Made by a program: the position numbers and the translations under genes. A stretch of DNA of 64,000 nt from JAVZLQ01 sp049972525 (GTDB taxonomy: Archaea > Thermoproteota > Bathyarchaeia > Bathyarchaeales > Bathycorpusculaceae), in assembly GCA_049972525.1 (NCBI GenBank), contig JBMFKI010000002.1, positions 62,001-126,000 on the forward strand, given 5' to 3'. The notes beneath the pieces were generated by a model, which was not told where the DNA came from, made no database searches, and worked only from the letters and a program-made list of their open reading frames with translations. Positions 9,158 to 16,810 of this stretch are shown here, piece by piece. Within the stretch, counting starts at the first letter, position 1, and each line of letters opens with the position of its first letter.

Positions 9158-10054
9158 ATGGTTATGCAAGGCTTGAGCATCATGGGGAAAATAGGCGGCT
9201 ATTTGCGTTTGATGCGACCAGTTAACTGCTTAATGATGGGCTTCGCCGTCATCGTCGGCGCAGCTCTCGCAGGTCCAAGTTCATTAAACATTGATTGGCA
9301 TTTTCTTGTTTACGGCTTTATCACAGGATTTACGCTAACTGCGGCCTCTATGGCTATAAATGACTATTATGATAGGGAGATTGACGCTGTAAACGAGCCA
9401 AGCCGACCAATTCCAAGCGGCACGGTAAAACCCAAAGAAGCATTAGCTTTTGCTTCTCTCTTAACACTCGTAGGGTTTACATCTGCCTATTTAACAAACT
9501 ATTTTTGCCTTTTAACAGCCTTAATCGCTTGGACAATTTTTGTGGCATACACAACTATTGGAAAGCGGAGCGGTCTGCCAGGCAATTTTCTTGTCAGCGC
9601 CTGCGTTACAATTCCATTCATTTATGGGAGCCTTGTAATTGCGAATGGAAGCCTGACGATAATGAGCAATGTTATGCCCAACGTTTTGATTTTTGTCGCA
9701 ATTGTTTTCCTTTCAAACACCGGAAGAGAAATAACTAAGGGAATTGTGGATATTGAAGGTGACAAAACTAAAGGCGTAAAAACGTTGGCTGTGCGTTATG
9801 GTGCACGCAAAGCATCGGTGGTTGCCTCTTTGTTTTATTTTTCTGCTGTCGCGTTGAGTCCGCTTCCCATTCTTTTGAGAAAAGTTTCCTTATGGTTTAT
9901 TCCTCCTGTGGCTATTACTGACTTTGGGCTTTTAGCCTCATCCACTATGCTTTTGCGGGATTATTCCAGGAAAAACGCGAGGAAAATTAAGAATATGGTT
10001 CTTCTATGGTTTATTTTTGGACTTTTGGCTTTTCTAGTCGGCGTTTTGTGGTGA
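9158..10054 (+). CDS. Geranylgeranylglycerol-phosphate geranylgeranyltransferase (DGGGP synthase)
   Basis: A 298-residue UbiA-family prenyltransferase that adds the second geranylgeranyl chain in archaeal ether-lipid synthesis at the membrane. The first Asp-rich motif is NDYYDREIDAVNEPSRPIPSG (about residues 69-89), typical of DGGGP synthase rather than of quinone enzymes. The second is DIEGDKTKGVKTLAVRYG (about 198-215). About eight to nine membrane spans alternate with these loops. Several in-frame Mets (codons 1, 3 and 9) make the exact start uncertain; a TTTATAAC box lies 16-24 bp upstream of the first ATG, consistent with a short or absent leader. The next gene downstream also belongs to polyprenol/lipid metabolism but is broken. 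Confidence 0.88.
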   Translation: MVMQGLSIMGKIGGYLRLMRPVNCLMMGFAVIVGAALAGPSSLNIDWHFLVYGFITGFTLTAASMAINDYYDREIDAVNEPSRPIPSGTVKPKEALAFASLLTLVGFTSAYLTNYFCLLTALIAWTIFVAYTTIGKRSGLPGNFLVSACVTIPFIYGSLVIANGSLTIMSNVMPNVLIFVAIVFLSNTGREITKGIVDIEGDKTKGVKTLAVRYGARKASVVASLFYFSAVALSPLPILLRKVSLWFIPPVAITDFGLLASSTMLLRDYSRKNARKIKNMVLLWFIFGLLAFLVGVLW

Positions 10055-10059
10055 ACTTT

Positions 10060-10660
10060 ATGGTTATTGGAGAATTTTTGTGGAACATTATTTTGATGGT
10101 TGCTTGTTACGTTTACATTGGACTTCACGTCAAACATTTATCCAACTCTCGTTGCAGCGCCCTTTATAATTGTGACATTTTTAGCTTCGCCGTATTCTCC
10201 TCTTCAAATTACTAACGATAAGATTAGGGGCTTGTAGAGATAACAGAAGAGGGGCACCATTTGGGGCCTAGTTTTTTATGCCATTTCTTACACTGTTTTA
10301 GCTTTTTTGTTTGTTTCAAAGCCTTACGTTATCTCTGCTGGTATTATGCCCATGGCTTATGGTGATGCTTTCGCCTCCCTAATTGGAGAGAAGTACGGCA
10401 AGAGAAAGTATAAGCTTCTAACAAATAAGAGCTTAGAAGGCTCTGTCGCCATGTTCGTTTTTAGTTTTTTAAGCCTTGCAGTAAGCCTAATCTTTTTCTC
10501 GATGCTTTATCCATTCTCGCTTCTTGACAAAATTTTAGTTGCAGCGATGGTGGCTTTAGTTGCAACGGTTGTTGAAGGCATTTCACCGATGGGTTTTGAC
10601 AATTTGACAGTGCCCGCCGTAAGCGTTTTAACGTTTGTGCTGCTTGGTTGGGATGCTTAA
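10060..10660 (+). pseudogene. Broken CTP-dependent polyprenol/diacylglycerol-kinase-like gene
   Basis: Pieces of one integral-membrane kinase/cytidylyltransferase-like protein (dolichol kinase / DGK1 / phytol kinase group) are spread over two frames. The intact C-terminal part (10256-10660) contains PMAYGDAFASLIGEKYGKRK and NKSLEGSVAMF, the nucleotide-binding signature. Upstream, frame pieces MVIGEFLWNIILMVACYVY (from 10060), PTLVAAPFIIVTFLASPY (to ~10234) and EITEEG (10237-10254) line up only if the frame changes near 10117, 10234 and 10252. The last two changes are compensating one-base indels about 20 bp apart; the first appears to coincide with loss of some 30-40 codons, judged from the typical family length. 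It starts 5 bp after DGGGP synthase and overlaps the next gene by 8 bp, as in an operon. Decay or poor assembly are both possible. Confidence 0.7.
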
Positions 10661-11238
10661 TTTGGTTTTCGTAGTGATTGATGGGTTGGATGCTTCTGGA
10701 AAGAGCACTCAAGCGTTTATGCTTCGCGACTTCTTAAAAATGAGTGGAAGAAGAGTTTTTCTTCGCATTCACCCTGCAGCTGACAATTTTTATGGAACTA
10801 AAGCCAGGCAGTGTCTCTATTTAAGGGGGAAAGGCGCCCCATTTCGCTGCTGCATTATTTTATATGTTGGATGTTATCCGTTCGATTCTGCTTTATTCGT
10901 GGCGAAAATACGACTATGTAATCTTGAGGTATTTAATGGGAACCGCTTACTTACCATCACCTATTCACAAAATTGCCTACAAATTTTTCGCTATCTGGGT
11001 GCCAAAATCAAACTTCATGTTTTTCTTGGATGTCAGTCAGGAAGAAGCCTATAAGCGTATTATGCATACACGTAAAATGCTGGAAATGTTTGAAAGTTTA
11101 GAAGAACTTGAGAAAATTAGGCGCAGAGCGCTCACATTAGCTTTAATGGGCAATTGGAAGATAGTAGACGCAAACAAACCGATTACCGATGTGCATGGAA
11201 AACTCATTGAAGCCTTAAAATTGAAGAAGACAGAGTGA
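10653..11238 (+). pseudogene. Broken thymidylate-kinase-like gene
   Basis: The 5' part reads FVVIDGLDASGKSTQAF, a P-loop typical of thymidylate kinase-like enzymes, then GTKARQCLYLRGKGA. An extra C in the run at 10837-10840 throws it out of frame; the neighbouring frame resumes as HFAAALFYMLDVIRSILLYS and continues through FFLDVSQEEAYKRI to the stop at 11238. A second lesion is suggested at 10921-10930: YDYVILRYLMGTAY lacks the Asp expected before Arg in the nucleotide-binding DR motif, as if three bases were lost. The intact protein would be ~195 residues. It overlaps the preceding broken gene by 8 bp. Two adjacent damaged genes suggest either a shared decay event or a low-quality assembly stretch. 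Confidence 0.7.
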
Positions 11239-11239
11239 T

Positions 11240-12622
11240 TTATTCTGGCTCCGTGTGAACTGTTACTATCGTTTCTGCAAAGCGTTTTTTCACGTTTTTC
11301 TCTATCTGCGAAGCAATTTTGTGCGCTTTCTCTATTGATATTTGTTTTGCAAGGCTGCAGTCAATGCTTATGTAATGCTTCCCCTCAGCAGCATACATCA
11401 CAATCCTTTTGCAGCGCAAAGCTTGCGGAAATTCTTCAATTGTTTCCTTAATTATCCTCTTAATCTCCTTCTCATTAACCTCCGAGCTTTTTCTCGTCTT
11501 AGCATTGAATGGTTCTATGTGGACTGTTACATTTTCAACATTGCTTATTTTTCCATTTATTTTGTTTTCAATTTTCTCAGCTATTTCATGAGCCTCTTGA
11601 ACCGAAAGTTTAGGGTCAACCCGCACATGCAACGTTATGTAAAGCTTTCCATCAGTATGAACTGCCTTTATTTTATGTGTTTCCTCGACACCCTCAACTT
11701 CCGACGCTAACCTCTCCACAAGGCTTTCCGTTTTAACCCTCTCTTCTAATGGTTCAACATGTATTGTCGTCTCTGCTTCTCCAAGAGTTGCCTTTATGCT
11801 TTCCTCTATTTTTGAGGCTAAGGCATGTGCCTCCTCCAAACTCATTTGTTCTGGAACCTTCACCGTAGCTTCGATGAAAGTTTTGACCCCTGCCTTTCTA
11901 ACCCTTAACCCTTCGCACCCGTACACGCCACTCACGCTTAGAATTTTCCTTCTAACCTTTTCCACTACGTCTTTAGAAATAGCGTCGCTTAGTTCCATTC
12001 CACTGCTCCAAAGCGACTTTGCACTTAGATAAATTAGCATGGCGCCTAGAATTATTGAGGCTGCAGCGTCCCCGTAATAAATTCCCTGAGTTGCAAGTCC
12101 GAATCCCAGTAGTGCGATTACTGTTGAGGCTAAATCTGCGATTGCATGATAAAACCCAACTTTAACTGTTGAGCTTTCCCGCTGAGTGGCTCTTAAGAAT
12201 ATTCCAACTCTGAAAAAGTCAACGCAGAAAGTATAACCTATAGCTAAAAAACCCGCCCATTCAAAACCAAAGTTTATGTAGTTCTGGTTTCCAATAACCT
12301 TTTGAACAGCTTCATACATTATCAGTAAAGCTATTCCTATCAGAACCATGCCGCCAGTAAGTCCACCTAAAGATTCAAACTTTTCATGCCCATAGGTGTG
12401 TTCTTCGTCTGGCGGTTTAAGTGCGGCACGCGTTGCGAAGAAAAGTCCAAATGTTGTTATGGCATCAAGCAATGCGTGGAGCCCATCGCTTAAAATAGCC
12501 AAGCTGCCTACAGCCAAACCTAAAATTATTTCCACGAGGACAACACTCGATATCGCAATTGTTGAAAGTTTAAGAACCCTTAGTTTACTGCCCTTTTCCG
12601 AGGCTTTTTGCATATTCTTCAT
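11240..12622 (-). CDS. CDF cation efflux transporter with three C-terminal domains
   Basis: A 460-residue cation diffusion facilitator. The membrane part (about 1-205, six spans) carries LSDGLHALLD in span 2, the loop EEHTYGHEKFESLGG and HAIADLAS in span 5, i.e. the Asp/His metal-site pattern of Zn/Mn/Fe exporters. The cytosolic tail is unusual. Instead of one ZT-dimerisation domain there appear to be three in tandem (about 208-288, 290-370, 374-460), each ending in a similar TIHVEPLE, TVHIEPFN or TVHTEPE strand and each containing an EAH(A/E/K)(L/I)A helix. Normal family members have one such domain and ~300 residues. Metal specificity cannot be assigned. It converges with the broken kinase gene and diverges from AsnRS. 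Confidence 0.88.
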   Translation of the reverse strand: MKNMQKASEKGSKLRVLKLSTIAISSVVLVEIILGLAVGSLAILSDGLHALLDAITTFGLFFATRAALKPPDEEHTYGHEKFESLGGLTGGMVLIGIALLIMYEAVQKVIGNQNYINFGFEWAGFLAIGYTFCVDFFRVGIFLRATQRESSTVKVGFYHAIADLASTVIALLGFGLATQGIYYGDAAASIILGAMLIYLSAKSLWSSGMELSDAISKDVVEKVRRKILSVSGVYGCEGLRVRKAGVKTFIEATVKVPEQMSLEEAHALASKIEESIKATLGEAETTIHVEPLEERVKTESLVERLASEVEGVEETHKIKAVHTDGKLYITLHVRVDPKLSVQEAHEIAEKIENKINGKISNVENVTVHIEPFNAKTRKSSEVNEKEIKRIIKETIEEFPQALRCKRIVMYAAEGKHYISIDCSLAKQISIEKAHKIASQIEKNVKKRFAETIVTVHTEPE

Positions 12623-12743
12623 TCATATACCGCATAAAACCGGGGATTTAAGAGTTATGCGTTAGCGTTACACATTTATTTATGCTTAAATCTTAAAGTC
12701 TAAAATAAACTAATATTTACATACAAAAGCAGGTCTGGTTTGG

Positions 12744-14027
12744 ATGTCGTTTACTTCGATACAGAAGATTCTTGAAGGAAATTACCTAGGTAAAAGAGTT
12801 GTAATTAGAGGATGGGTTTACCGTAAGCGTGAGGAAAAGCAGACAATTTTCCTTGTTGTTCGCGATGCGACAGGCATTGTACAATGCACTGTTAAGAGGG
12901 AGGCTTCCTCGTGGAATGACGCTAAAAAAATCACGATAGAGTCTTCACTTATGCTTGAAGGCACCGTTAAAGAAGATAAACGCGCTCCAGGAGGCTATGA
13001 AGTTTCTGTTGAAAAGCTTTCCATAATAGGGTTAGCTGAAGTTTTCCCAATAACGAAGGATAAGAGTGAAGAGTTCCTTCGGGATGTTCGACACCTCTGG
13101 CTTCGCAGCAGACGTATGAACTTAATTATGAGGGTGCGAAGCGAAGTTTTAAGGCTTACGCACGAGTTCTTCAAACAAAGCGAGTTCATTGAAGTTTCCC
13201 CGCCAATGTTTATTACAAGCGCATGCGAGGGAGGTTCAACCCTTTTCGGCTTAAAATATTTCGACAGAAACTTGTATCTGACGCAAAGTGCACAACTTTA
13301 CCTTGAAGTTTTAATTTACTCTCTTGAGAAAGTCTATTGTGTTGCCCCCTCTTTTAGGGCTGAAAAAAGCCGGACTATTAGGCATTTAACAGAATATTGG
13401 CATATAGAGGCTGAGCAGGCCTTCGCTGAAATGAATGACCTTATGCGTCTGGAGGAGGAGCTTTTAGCTTACGTTTGTCACGGCTCCGCTGAAAGGTGCA
13501 GAAAAGAAATGGAGGAGCTTGGCGCGGACATTTCAAAGCTAACTTCCATCAAAACGCCACTTCCAAGGATAACGTATACAGAAGCAATTGAAAGGTTGAA
13601 CGCTAAGGGTTTTAAGATAAAATGGGGCGAAGACATGGGATACGACGAGGAGAGAGCCATAGCTGAAGAATTCGGAAAACCATTCTTCATATATGATTAT
13701 CCAAAGCAGATCAAAGCCTTTTACTGCAAAACCCGTAGGGATAAACCCGAAATCGCCCTGTCCACAGACATTCTTGTTCCACGCATAGGCGAAATCTCAA
13801 CAGGTGGTGCAAGAGAAGATGACAAGGATATACTAATTGCGAGAATAAGGGAAATGGGGTTAAAAGAGGAGGATTACGACTGGTACATTGATTTGCGCCG
13901 TTATGGCACTGTTCCACATGTCGGCTTTGGAATGGGTTTAGAGAGACTTTTAACATGGATGCTTGATCTCGAAAACATAATAGACGCCATACCCTTCCCA
14001 AGAACAATAAGGAGATTCTATCCATAA
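12744..14027 (+). CDS. asnS: Asparaginyl-tRNA synthetase
   Basis: A 427-residue class IIb synthetase. The N-terminal OB-fold anticodon-binding domain covers about residues 15-105 (KRVVIRGWVYRKREEKQTIF). Motif 2 region is CVAPSFRAEKSRTIRHLTEY and motif 3 is GFGMGLERLLTWMLDLENI. The loop FITSACEGGSTLFGLKYF carries the CEGG pattern of AsnRS rather than the AspRS SEGGAELF form, and HIEAEQAFAEMNDLMRLEE is also typical of AsnRS. Charging free asparagine onto tRNA-Asn is therefore the best call; some archaeal relatives are AsnA-like or AspRS-derived, which is the main alternative. It is divergent from the CDF transporter, leaving a ~120 bp AT-rich spacer. Confidence 0.87.
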   Translation: MSFTSIQKILEGNYLGKRVVIRGWVYRKREEKQTIFLVVRDATGIVQCTVKREASSWNDAKKITIESSLMLEGTVKEDKRAPGGYEVSVEKLSIIGLAEVFPITKDKSEEFLRDVRHLWLRSRRMNLIMRVRSEVLRLTHEFFKQSEFIEVSPPMFITSACEGGSTLFGLKYFDRNLYLTQSAQLYLEVLIYSLEKVYCVAPSFRAEKSRTIRHLTEYWHIEAEQAFAEMNDLMRLEEELLAYVCHGSAERCRKEMEELGADISKLTSIKTPLPRITYTEAIERLNAKGFKIKWGEDMGYDEERAIAEEFGKPFFIYDYPKQIKAFYCKTRRDKPEIALSTDILVPRIGEISTGGAREDDKDILIARIREMGLKEEDYDWYIDLRRYGTVPHVGFGMGLERLLTWMLDLENIIDAIPFPRTIRRFYP

Positions 14028-14075
14028 AAGTGAATGTTTCGTTGAACAGTTTTTCAGAACATTAAAAAGTATGTA

Positions 14076-14084
14076 TTATATATA
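14076..14084 (+). promoter_or_regulatory. Archaeal TATA box for the acyl-CoA synthetase gene
   Basis: TTATATATA lies 42-50 bp upstream of the GTG start at 14126, with purine-rich sequence just before it. A GGAGGG ribosome-binding site at 14109-14114 sits 11 bp before the start and supports GTG at 14126 as the initiator. Confidence 0.5.
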
Positions 14085-14125
14085 CTACTACTCGTGAAAA
14101 AGTTTTCTGGAGGGACTGTTCAAGA

Positions 14126-16789
14126 GTGGGCACAGAAAACCTTGATAAAATTTTTAATCCAAAAAGTGTTGCCGTCATAGGTGCAAGCGACAGAGAAGGC
14201 TCCGTTGGGGCTAGGCTACTTCGAAATCTAGTTGGTGTTGGCTATCAGGGAGTTGTTTATCCGGTTAACCCATTTAGATCAACTGTACATGGGATAAAGG
14301 CTTATCCAAGCATTTTAAAGGTTCCATGGCATGTGGACCTAGCAATAGTCGCAACTCCAGCGCATACCGTTCCTCAAGTGATGGAAGAGTGTGGAAAGGC
14401 TGGAGTTTTAGGAGTTATAATCATATCAGCTATTTTAGGGAAATCTGGAGAAAACGGAGGCATGGTTGAAAGACAAATTCTAAAATGTAAAGATAATTAT
14501 GGTATGCGGGTTATTGGTCCAAACAGTTTCGGAGTTATGCGACCAAAAATAGGGTTAAACGCGACTTTTGCGAATAAAGCAGCGCTACCTGGAAGAATAG
14601 CCTTCATTTCGCAGAGCGCTGCATTATGCGCTTCTGCTTTAGATTGGGCTTCAGACGCGCGTATAGGCTTTAGCACCGTTGTTTCGACGGGGTCTATGCT
14701 TGATGTTGACTTTGGAGACTTAATAGATTTTTTCGGAACAGACGCCCAGACTAGAAGCATAGTGCTATATTTGGAAGGTATAAAAAATACACGGAAATTT
14801 ATGAGTGCAGCTAGGGGCTTCGCCAGAGCTAAACCAATAGTTGTAATGAAGGCTGGACGTTTTAACGAGAGTGCCGAGGCAACATTTTCGCACACTGGCA
14901 GATTATGCGGGGACGACGCTGTTTATGATGCTGCCTTCAGACGCGCTGGAATAGTGCGCGTAGAAGCCTTAAACGATCTTTTCAATTGCGCAGAGACGCT
15001 GGCTATGATGCCTAACCCGAAGGGTCCAAACCTTACGATTATCACCAACGCTGGAGGACCTGGAATAATTGCGACTGACGCTTTAATTGCCAAAGGTGGA
15101 AGGCTCACACGTTTAAGCGACAAAACTGTTCAAGCCTTAAAAGAAGCTTTACCACCATACTGCAGCGCATCGAATCCCATTGACATTTTCGAAGAGGCTA
15201 CTCCTGAAAGGTTCAGAAAGGTAATTGAAATTTGTTTGCAAGACCCAGAGAGCGATGGTTTCTTAATAATTTACACTCCTCAGGGGGCAACAGATCCCAT
15301 TACAATTGCGAAGATAATTGTTGAGGCTTCTAAAAAGGCTTCAAAGCCCATTTTGGCTTCGTTGCTTGGCGAAGACGGTTGTCGTATGGCTAGGCGCATA
15401 TTACAAAAAAATAGTGTCCCGGCTTTTGCAACTCCAGAGCAAGCTGTCGCCACGTTCATGCACATGTACAGTTACACGCAAAACCTCGAGCTTCTATATC
15501 AGACTCCAGAGGAGCTTCCAATGGAGTTTTCAATTCCAGCCTTTCTTAAAGAGGTTCTGAAAAAGGCTTTTGAGGAAGGAAGGCATGTTCTCAATATTTA
15601 TGAATCTCTCCGTTTTCTTGATGCCTACAAGATTCCGGTAATAAAGACATTGTTTGCAAAGAGCCAAGAAGAAGCTGAATCTTTTGCTTCCCAAATTGGC
15701 TATCCGGTTGTTATGAAAGCAGTTTCGCCGCAGATAACTCACAAATCAAGGGCTGAGGGCGTCATACTGAACGTTTGGTCCCCAACAGAAGTTAAAGTAT
15801 TCTTTAACGAGTTGGTTGAGAAAGTTAAAAATTATAATCCCGAGGCGGAGTTTCAAGGCGTCGTTATACAACCCATGGTTCAAAGAAAAGGCTACGAGCT
15901 TTTAGTAGGTTCAAAGAAGGATTACCAGTTTGGTTCAGTGATTGTCTTTGGCATGGGCGGAATAACCGCGGAAGTTGCAAAGGACGTAAGCATAGGTTTT
16001 CCACCGTTAAACTTGGTTCTTGCAAGACGTCTTATGGAAAAGACTGCTATCTACCAGCGTTTGTCCAGCGAGTTTCCATCCGGAACAAAGGTTCTTGAAG
16101 AAATTTTGGTAAAGTTTTCGCAGCTTGTTGTTGATTTTCCAGAGATCAAAGAGTTGGATGTGAATCCGCTGATTTTTGATGGGAATAACGCTGTAGCTGT
16201 TGATGCGCGCATAGTAATCGACGCTGAAAGAATTTTACAGAATGTCCAACCGCACGAGCATCTGGTTGTAGCACCATACCCAAAAAAGTACGTTGCCTCG
16301 TGCCAGCTAAAAAATGGAACTTGCGTTACACTTCGACCAATAAAACCTGAGGATGAGGCTCTCCTCGCCGAGTTGTTCAAGTCCCTTTCAGAGGAAACCA
16401 TGCGCTTACGATTTTTCCAAATAATTAGGGAAATGCCGCATGAAACTCTAACCAGATATTGCAATCTGGACTATGACCGTGAAATGGCTATAGTTGCCGA
16501 AAAGCAGGGAGATAGAAGGCAAATAATTGGTGTTGCACGAGTTATTTCAGAACCTGGAAGAAGCTGTGGAGAATTTGCTGTTGTCGTAGGCGACAAGTGG
16601 CAAGGGCTTGGTCTCGGCTCGAAACTTGTTGATTACATAATTAAAATTGGCAGGGAGATGAAGCTGAAAACAATTTACGGCTTTGTAATTTCAGACAATG
16701 TAAAAATGATTCATTTATGCATGAGAAAAGGCTTCAAAATCGAGCCTATTGATGGCGAAACTTCTAGGATAGTGATGGAATTTTCTTAA
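14126..16789 (+). CDS. ADP-forming acyl-CoA synthetase fused to a GNAT acetyltransferase
   Basis: An 887-residue fusion. Order: CoA-binding domain (1-~130, SVAVIGASDREGSVG), succinyl-CoA-ligase-like domains (~130-460), ATP-grasp beta part (~480-700, GYPVVMKAVSPQITHKS) and a C-terminal GNAT domain (~734-887) with the acetyl-CoA loop DKWQGLGLGSKL. His256 in TFSHTGRLCGDD occupies the position of the phosphorylated His of archaeal ADP-forming acetyl-CoA synthetase alpha subunits, so the synthetase half could be active (acyl-CoA + ADP + Pi to acid + ATP). The same architecture occurs in the bacterial protein acetyltransferase Pat/PatZ, which acetylates and inactivates Acs. An Acs gene converges on it with a 21 bp gap, making the regulatory role attractive but unproven. 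GTG start is supported by GGAGGG. Confidence 0.88.
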   Translation: MGTENLDKIFNPKSVAVIGASDREGSVGARLLRNLVGVGYQGVVYPVNPFRSTVHGIKAYPSILKVPWHVDLAIVATPAHTVPQVMEECGKAGVLGVIIISAILGKSGENGGMVERQILKCKDNYGMRVIGPNSFGVMRPKIGLNATFANKAALPGRIAFISQSAALCASALDWASDARIGFSTVVSTGSMLDVDFGDLIDFFGTDAQTRSIVLYLEGIKNTRKFMSAARGFARAKPIVVMKAGRFNESAEATFSHTGRLCGDDAVYDAAFRRAGIVRVEALNDLFNCAETLAMMPNPKGPNLTIITNAGGPGIIATDALIAKGGRLTRLSDKTVQALKEALPPYCSASNPIDIFEEATPERFRKVIEICLQDPESDGFLIIYTPQGATDPITIAKIIVEASKKASKPILASLLGEDGCRMARRILQKNSVPAFATPEQAVATFMHMYSYTQNLELLYQTPEELPMEFSIPAFLKEVLKKAFEEGRHVLNIYESLRFLDAYKIPVIKTLFAKSQEEAESFASQIGYPVVMKAVSPQITHKSRAEGVILNVWSPTEVKVFFNELVEKVKNYNPEAEFQGVVIQPMVQRKGYELLVGSKKDYQFGSVIVFGMGGITAEVAKDVSIGFPPLNLVLARRLMEKTAIYQRLSSEFPSGTKVLEEILVKFSQLVVDFPEIKELDVNPLIFDGNNAVAVDARIVIDAERILQNVQPHEHLVVAPYPKKYVASCQLKNGTCVTLRPIKPEDEALLAELFKSLSEETMRLRFFQIIREMPHETLTRYCNLDYDREMAIVAEKQGDRRQIIGVARVISEPGRSCGEFAVVVGDKWQGLGLGSKLVDYIIKIGREMKLKTIYGFVISDNVKMIHLCMRKGFKIEPIDGETSRIVMEFS

Positions 16790-16810
16790 TGTAAATAAAA
16801 TTTTGATTGG

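Noticed and set aside
10060..11238. Programmed frameshifting in the two damaged genes
   Set aside because: There are several unrelated lesions plus apparent lost codons and no slippery-site arrangement; decay or sequence error is simpler.
14126..16789. Simple assignment of the 887-residue protein as bacterial-type Pat only
   Set aside because: His256 and all ACD domains are intact, so a catalytic acyl-CoA synthetase role cannot be dismissed.
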